The translations under genes were made by a program, and so were the position numbers. From Shinella granuli (GTDB lineage Bacteria; Pseudomonadota; Alphaproteobacteria; Rhizobiales; Rhizobiaceae): a stretch of 64,000 nt of DNA. This document shows, piece after piece, positions 59,633-64,000 of this stretch (position 1 is its first letter; each line of letters starts with the position of its first letter). The stretch covers positions 1 through 64,000 of the forward strand of contig NZ_SLVX01000006.1 in NCBI RefSeq assembly GCF_004341885.1. The letters are read 5' to 3'. A model generated the notes under the pieces. That model did no database searches, was not told the origin of the DNA, and saw only the letters and a list, made by a program, of their open reading frames with translations.

Positions 59633-61132
59633 ATGACGAGACTTCCCGTTTCCGGCCGCATCGACGGCCCGGTCCTTCTCACCGCCCGCTGGGTCGTCGG
59701 CCATCGTGATGGCCGCCATGTGATCTATGACGACGGCGTCGTCGTCTTCGAGGGCGACGAGATCGTCTTCGTCGGGCACGACTATCCGGGCGCGGTCGCC
59801 GAGCGCATCGACTACGGCAATGCCATCCTGTCGCCCGGCTTCGTCGATCTCGACGCGCTCTCCGATCTCGACACGACGGTGCTCGCCTTCGACAACCAGC
59901 CGTCCTGGAAGAAGGGCCGGGTCTGGCCGAAGAGCTACATGGACCGCGCCTACGAAATGTACACGCAGGAAGAGCTCGCCTTCCAGAAGCGCTACGCCTT
60001 CGCCCAGCTCATCCGCAACGGCATCACCACCGCGCTGCCCATCGCCTCGCTGTTCTACCGCGAATGGGGCGAGACGGATGCGGAATTCTCCGCCGCCGCC
60101 GATGCCGCGCATGAGCTCGGCCTGCGCGTCTATTTCGGCCCGGCCTACCGCTCCGGCAACAGCTATGTCGACGAGAACGGCAAGATCGCCTTCTTCTACG
60201 ACGAGGAGCGCGGCTTCCGCAGCCTTGCCGAATCGCTCGCCTTTGCCGAGCGCATCGAGGGGCTGGCCTCGCCGCTGGTGCGCGCCATGCTGGCGCCGGA
60301 CCGCCTCGAGACCAACACGCCGGACCTTTTGCGCCGCACGGCGGATGCCGGCCGCGATCTCGATATCCCGATCCGCCAGCATTGCTGCCAGTCGGGGCTC
60401 GAATTCGACCGCATCACCGGCGCCTACGGCATGACGCCGCTGGAATGGATGGATTCCCTCGGCGTGCTGAACGAGCGCATGCTGTTGCCGCATGGCGAAT
60501 ATGTCGCGGGCACGCGCAATGTCGATCGCCCCGGCCGCGACCTGGATATCCTGAAGAATGCCGGCGCGACGCTGGTGCATTGCCCGGTCGTCTCGGCCCG
60601 CCACGGCGGCTTCATGGACAGTTTCTCGAAGTTTCGCGACATGGGCGTGCGCATCGGCCTCGGCACGGATACCTGGCCGCCGGATTTCATCCAGAACATG
60701 CAGATCGGCATCTTGCTTTCGCGGGTGACGGACGGCTCGATCGAGAGCGTGCGCGCGGAACACTATTTCGACGCCGGGACGCTCGGCGGCGCCGATGCCC
60801 TGAGACGGCCCGATCTCGGCCGCCTGCAGGCCGGCGCGAAGGCCGACATCATCGTCATCGACATGGGCCACGACCGCATCGGCCATGTCATAGACCCGAT
60901 CCAGACGCTGATGATGTCGAGCTCCGGCCGCGACGTCACCAATGTCGTCATCGACGGCAGGTTCGTCATGGTCGATGGCCGGATCCCCGGCTTCGATGCC
61001 AAGGCGGAACAGGCGCGGGCGCAGCGCCAGTTCGACGGCCTCGTCGCCCGCTATCCCGAGCGCACCTACGGTCATCCTCCCGTCGAGGAGATTTTTTCCT
61101 CCGCCTATCCGCGCCTCGGCCGGAAGGGATGA
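59633..61132 (+). CDS. amidohydrolase lacking the N-terminal HxH motif
   Basis: 499 residues of the chlorohydrolase/deaminase-like amidohydrolase superfamily: N-terminal beta-sandwich, barrel, and C-terminal composite domain with DIIVIDMGHDRIGHVIDPIQTLM and VIDGRFVMVDGR. The usual metal pair HxH after the first strand is replaced: GFVDLDALSDLD has Asp74 and Leu76 at those positions. His250 (RQHCCQSG), His287 (LLPHGEYV) and Asp346 (GLGTDTWPPD) are kept. It may bind one metal, as some deaminases do, or act differently. Last gene of the catabolic run; a 13-bp hairpin terminates it. Confidence 0.88.
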   Translation: MTRLPVSGRIDGPVLLTARWVVGHRDGRHVIYDDGVVVFEGDEIVFVGHDYPGAVAERIDYGNAILSPGFVDLDALSDLDTTVLAFDNQPSWKKGRVWPKSYMDRAYEMYTQEELAFQKRYAFAQLIRNGITTALPIASLFYREWGETDAEFSAAADAAHELGLRVYFGPAYRSGNSYVDENGKIAFFYDEERGFRSLAESLAFAERIEGLASPLVRAMLAPDRLETNTPDLLRRTADAGRDLDIPIRQHCCQSGLEFDRITGAYGMTPLEWMDSLGVLNERMLLPHGEYVAGTRNVDRPGRDLDILKNAGATLVHCPVVSARHGGFMDSFSKFRDMGVRIGLGTDTWPPDFIQNMQIGILLSRVTDGSIESVRAEHYFDAGTLGGADALRRPDLGRLQAGAKADIIVIDMGHDRIGHVIDPIQTLMMSSSGRDVTNVVIDGRFVMVDGRIPGFDAKAEQARAQRQFDGLVARYPERTYGHPPVEEIFSSAYPRLGRKG

Positions 61133-61141
61133 GGCCAATCC

Positions 61142-61175
61142 CAGGTTCCGGCGGGAGGAGAGCCGCCGGAACCTG
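61142..61175 (+). terminator. terminator hairpin of the catabolic operon
   Basis: CAGGTTCCGGCGG/CCGCCGGAACCTG, perfect 13-bp stem with an 8-base loop, nine bases after the amidohydrolase stop. No strong T-run follows, but the stem is very stable. Confidence 0.65.
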
Positions 61176-61226
61176 CGCCGCATTCCGGCCGTTTCCCTTT
61201 GCGCACCGTGCTTGATAATAGTCTAT

Positions 61227-61245
61227 AGATTTACTGGATAAATCT
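61227..61245. promoter_or_regulatory. inverted repeat AGATTTA-N5-TAAATCT
   Basis: Perfect 7-bp A/T-rich arms around CTGGA, in the leader region 39 bases upstream of the FAD/NAD(P)-binding gene. Rrf2-type regulators bind such palindromes, and an Rrf2 gene follows in the same direction, so autogenous control is plausible. TAATAGTCTATAG just upstream may be the promoter. Confidence 0.5.
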
Positions 61246-61283
61246 CGCTAGAGTGTCGGCACGGTCTTCGCAGGAGGAAATGC

Positions 61284-62639
61284 ATGACGCTGCAAACGGA
61301 TGTGGCCATCATCGGCTCGGGTTACTCGGCTGTCGCTTTGGCGCTGAATCTCGTCGATCTCCTGCCGCCGACGGCAAAGGTCAGCCTGGTCGGCAAGGCG
61401 GCCGGGCAGGGCCGGGGCATTGCCTATGCCACCAAGGCGGAATGCCACCTCCTCAACGTGCCGGCCGGCCGCATGAGCCTTTTTGCCGACCGGCCGAACC
61501 ATTTCCTCGCCTGGCTCGCCGGGCAGGGCTATCCCTGGTCGGCCGACGATTTCGTGCCGCGCCGCATCTACGGCACCTATGTGCGCCATTGCCTCGACGA
61601 GACGATGAAGCGCACCGGAAACCGCGCCGCGCTCACCCTTGTCGACGCCGAAGCGCTGGGTGCCGAGGCCTTGCAGGATGGCGGGCTCGTCTTCACGCTT
61701 TCCGACGGGGAACGGCTGTCGGCCCGCGTCTCGGCGCTCTGCACGGGAGCCGGCACGCGCCGTCTGCCGCTGCCGGAGGCGGCGATCCCGGCCGCGGCGC
61801 GGCCCTTCGTCGTCGAGGATCCCTGGGCCGATGCCTGGTGGGAGCGTCTGCCGGCGGATGCGGATGTGCTCTTCGTCGGCACGGGCCTCACCACAATCGA
61901 CCAGTTGCTGCTGCTGAAGCGCCGCGGCTTTCGCGGCACCATGCATGCCCTGTCGCGGCACGGCCTGTTGCCGCAGCCGCATCTCGCCCACCGGGCCGAT
62001 CCGGTGGAGACGGTGCTCGTTCCGGGTGGGGGCGAGGTCAGCGCGATGCTCGCGGCCCTGCGCAGGCAGGCCGAGGGAGCGACGGACTGGCGCGCCGTCA
62101 TGGATGGCCTGCGGCCAGTCACGCAGGATCTCTGGAAGGGCTGGACCGCCGCCCAGCGCAGCCGTTTCCTGCGCCATGCCGCCTCCTTCTGGAATGTCCA
62201 CCGCCACCGCATGGCCCCGGCCGTCGCCGAGGAGATCGAGGCCTTGCGCCGGTCCGGACAGCTCGTCATCCACCGTGGCCGGCTGGACGCGCTGCGCCTT
62301 GCGGACGGACGGCTTGCCGCCGTTCTGCGCGACGGTACGCCGCTGGCGGCCCATCTGGTCGTAAACTGCACCGGTCTCGACCGATGTACGGTTGCCGCCT
62401 CGCCGCTGCTGACGAGCCTTGCCGATCGCGGCCTCCTCCAGCCCGATCCGCACGGCCTCGGCATCCGCGTCGATGACGCGGCGGCGGTTCGTGCCGGCGA
62501 AGGCGTCGGCAGGACACGCCTCTACGCCCTCGGCCCGCTCACCGCCGGCCATAGCTGGGAGATCACGGCCGTTCCCGATATCCGCGTCCAGGCGCGCGCC
62601 GTCGCAGCAAGCATCAATGCCGAGGTCGTCGCCGGATGA
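61284..62639 (+). CDS. FAD/NAD(P)-binding protein
   Basis: 451 residues of the FAD-NAD(P)-binding (PF13454-like) family. Rossmann motif IIGSGYSAVALALNL at about 9-23, GRGIAYATKAECHLLNVPAGRMSLFADRPNHFLAWL (the family GxAY-x-HLLNV block), a second nucleotide motif LFVGTGLTTIDQLLLL, and a C-terminal LYALGPLTAGHSWEITAVPDIRVQA. Thought to be a flavin oxidoreductase or monooxygenase; substrates unknown. It is followed by an Rrf2 regulator and a second member of the same family. Confidence 0.88.
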   Translation: MTLQTDVAIIGSGYSAVALALNLVDLLPPTAKVSLVGKAAGQGRGIAYATKAECHLLNVPAGRMSLFADRPNHFLAWLAGQGYPWSADDFVPRRIYGTYVRHCLDETMKRTGNRAALTLVDAEALGAEALQDGGLVFTLSDGERLSARVSALCTGAGTRRLPLPEAAIPAAARPFVVEDPWADAWWERLPADADVLFVGTGLTTIDQLLLLKRRGFRGTMHALSRHGLLPQPHLAHRADPVETVLVPGGGEVSAMLAALRRQAEGATDWRAVMDGLRPVTQDLWKGWTAAQRSRFLRHAASFWNVHRHRMAPAVAEEIEALRRSGQLVIHRGRLDALRLADGRLAAVLRDGTPLAAHLVVNCTGLDRCTVAASPLLTSLADRGLLQPDPHGLGIRVDDAAAVRAGEGVGRTRLYALGPLTAGHSWEITAVPDIRVQARAVAASINAEVVAG

Positions 62640-62702
62640 CGAAGGGCTCCGGCGCCCCGAGCGGCGTGCCGGTTCCGCGCCTTCAGCGCGCGGCCTGACG
62701 CC

Positions 62703-63167
62703 ATGATCGCGCTGAAATCGAAATACGCCCTGCGTGCGCTCATCGCGCTGGCGCGCGCCGGTCCGGGCGAAACCCTGCAGATCGGCACCATCGCCGCGCG
62801 CGAGGCGATCCCGAAGAAGTTCCTCGAACAGATCCTGCTCGACCTCAAGCATGCCGGCCTCGTCGCCAGCCGCAGGGGCCAGCACGGCGGCTATCACCTG
62901 CTGCGCGCGCCGCAGGAGATCGCCTTCGGCGAGGTGCTGCGCATCCTGGAAGGCCCCTTCGTGCCGCTCGCCTGCCTTGCCAATGGCGGGCACCGGCGCT
63001 GCGCCGATTGCCGCGACGAGCGCCTTTGCGCCGTGCGCCGCGTCTTCGCGAAGGTGGCCGCCGCATCCGGCGAAATCCTCGACGGCACGACGCTGGCGGA
63101 TGTCCTGTCCGACCCTGCCGAAAGGCCGGACGGCGAGCGGCCGTCAATTATTCTAGTAAAAAGGTAG
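62703..63167 (+). CDS. Rrf2 family regulator with four cysteines
   Basis: 154 residues. Winged helix at about 3-65 (SKYALRALIALARAG, AREAIPKKFLEQILLDLKHAGLVASRRGQHGGYHL). The sensor segment has Cys91, Cys100, Cys103 and Cys109 (ACLANGGHRRCADCRDERLCAVRRVF), spacing C-x8-C-x2-C-x5-C, suitable for an Fe-S cluster or metal. It differs from the three-cysteine NsrR at 6895. Located between two FAD/NAD(P)-binding genes, all rightward, it probably controls both. An A/T-rich stretch after its stop (63145..63190) could promote the next gene. Confidence 0.9.
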   Translation: MIALKSKYALRALIALARAGPGETLQIGTIAAREAIPKKFLEQILLDLKHAGLVASRRGQHGGYHLLRAPQEIAFGEVLRILEGPFVPLACLANGGHRRCADCRDERLCAVRRVFAKVAAASGEILDGTTLADVLSDPAERPDGERPSIILVKR

Positions 63168-63236
63168 AAAATTATCGGACGCTACGCTATCATGGCGATC
63201 GGGCGTCTCGGATCATCGAGAGGGAAAGGACAGCGC

Positions 63237-64000
63237 ATGTTCTTCGAAAGGGCCGTCAGGGAAGAGGGCGCGCGGCCGGCAGGCCTGCCGGTCATGCGCA
63301 TCGCTGTCATCGGCGCCGGCCCGTCCGGCCTTGCCACGACCATCGCGCTGATGCGGCGGTTCCATCGCCCCTTCGAGGCCTGGCTGATCGATGCCGAGGA
63401 TGCGCCGGGCGCCTTCGCCGACGGCGCGGCCGGCCGGGCGCTGACGACGGAACCGGCGCGCGATCTTTCCGTCGTGCCGGATCGTCCGGACGATTTTTGC
63501 GACTGGCTGAAATCGGGCCTGCTTTCCGGCGGCGCCGTTGCGGCGCTGCGCGGGGCGCAGGACCTGCATGTGCCGCGCAGCCTGTTCCGCGACTATGTCA
63601 TGGCCCGTTTCGCCGAGGCGCTGAGCTTGCGCCGGGACGTGTGCATCCGTACCTTCCGCGGCACCGTGCGCCATATCGGCGATTGCGCGGAAGGGCTGCG
63701 CATCGGTTTTCGCGATGGGGAATGCGCAGATTTCGACCATGTCGTCGTCGCCACCGGTTTCGGCATCGCCCAGCGCGAGGCGGCCTCCTGGCGTAGTGCG
63801 CGGGCCGCCGCCGAACGGCTGTCGCAGGCAGAGGTCCCGCCGCCGCTGACGCTGGTCGGCAACGGTCCGCGCCTTGCCGCCATCCTGCTCGATCTCAGGG
63901 CCGAGGGTTATGCCGGCGATATCCATGTCGCGGCCGCCGCGGGCCGCCTGCCGCAGCCGCACGGCCAGGGTGAAGGCGGCATGACGCTCGGTGTGCCGCC
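63237..64000 (+). CDS. FAD/NAD(P)-binding protein, partial at window edge
   Basis: At least 254 codons from the ATG at 63237, open to the window end, so the 3' part is missing. MRIAVIGAGPSGLATTIALMRRF (from codon 20) is the FAD fold; DLSVVPDRPDDFCDWL and the later HVVVATGFGIAQREA and LTLVGNGPRLAAILLDLRAEGY (second nucleotide motif) mirror the protein at 61284. A second start at codon 20 is possible, but GGGAAAGGA precedes the first. It is probably a paralogue acting in the same redox pathway and regulated by the Rrf2 protein. Confidence 0.82.
   Translation, partial: MFFERAVREEGARPAGLPVMRIAVIGAGPSGLATTIALMRRFHRPFEAWLIDAEDAPGAFADGAAGRALTTEPARDLSVVPDRPDDFCDWLKSGLLSGGAVAALRGAQDLHVPRSLFRDYVMARFAEALSLRRDVCIRTFRGTVRHIGDCAEGLRIGFRDGECADFDHVVVATGFGIAQREAASWRSARAAAERLSQAEVPPPLTLVGNGPRLAAILLDLRAEGYAGDIHVAAAAGRLPQPHGQGEGGMTLGVP

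Noticed and set aside
58703-61183. 826-codon open frame on the minus strand
   Set aside because: Antisense to the binding protein and amidohydrolase, which have signal peptide and active-site motifs on the plus strand.

Overview
The window is high-GC DNA with strong third-position GC bias. It is packed with ABC importers, small catabolic operons and local regulators. It carries repeats familiar from Rhizobiales: a RIME-like mosaic at about 45468..45600, and three copies of an AATTCC-ended palindromic repeat at 1592, 38869 and 55047. Together with the gene families this points to an alphaproteobacterium of the Rhizobiaceae (Shinella/Ensifer/Rhizobium-like). The region could be a megaplasmid, chromid or accessory chromosomal stretch. 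There are no rRNA or tRNA genes, insertion sequences or CRISPR arrays that I can support.

Left part. After a gene-poor 675 bases comes an RpiR regulator. It is followed by a leftward, tightly overlapping operon, nsrR-ccoN-ccoO-ccoQ-ccoP-orf69-DUF2189-trHbIII-DUF6522. This combines a high-affinity cbb3 oxidase and a truncated haemoglobin under a nitric-oxide-type Rrf2 sensor. Next are a redoxin/MOSC pair, a cysteine-tailed MarR regulator with its palindromic operator and a periplasmic partner, two DUF4360 paralogues (one fused to an outer-membrane beta-barrel) and a small lipoprotein.

Central sugar-salvage region (13042..26115). A five-gene leftward operon encodes 5-methylthioribose kinase (mtnK), methylthioribose-1-phosphate isomerase (mtnA), a split transketolase and a RuBisCO-like protein. 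It diverges from a ribose-type ABC importer across a perfect 11-bp inverted-repeat operator. A toxin-antitoxin pair follows, then a bifunctional class II aldolase/short-chain dehydrogenase preceded by a SorC-type regulator. A 13-mer similar to half of the mtn operator lies upstream of that regulator. I read the block as an RLP- and transketolase-dependent methylthioribose catabolic system. It is the most interesting candidate in the window.

Middle accessory part (26293..50731). It holds an SDR/TetR pair, DUF2000/Lrp, and a double-HTH GntR regulator diverging from an operon of C45 autoproteolytic acylase, peptide-type ABC importer and alpha/beta hydrolase. That operon ends with a second C45 gene interrupted by an in-frame amber codon, and a PaiB-like protein. 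Then come an orphan BtrH/C39-like protein, a chemoreceptor, and an AT-rich gap. The block closes with a leftward amide operon, amiC-amiR-dppC-dppB-SBP-fmdA-dppDF. Its leader contains an intrinsic terminator, as expected for control by an ANTAR antiterminator.

Right part (50745..64000). A GntR regulator and flavin reductase precede an opine/amino-acid-type ABC importer with a 22-codon leader ORF. An RpiR regulator diverges from an FAD oxidoreductase, two amidohydrolases and a binding protein across a nested 51-bp palindrome. The window closes with two FAD/NAD(P)-binding proteins flanking a four-cysteine Rrf2 regulator; the last gene runs off the right edge.
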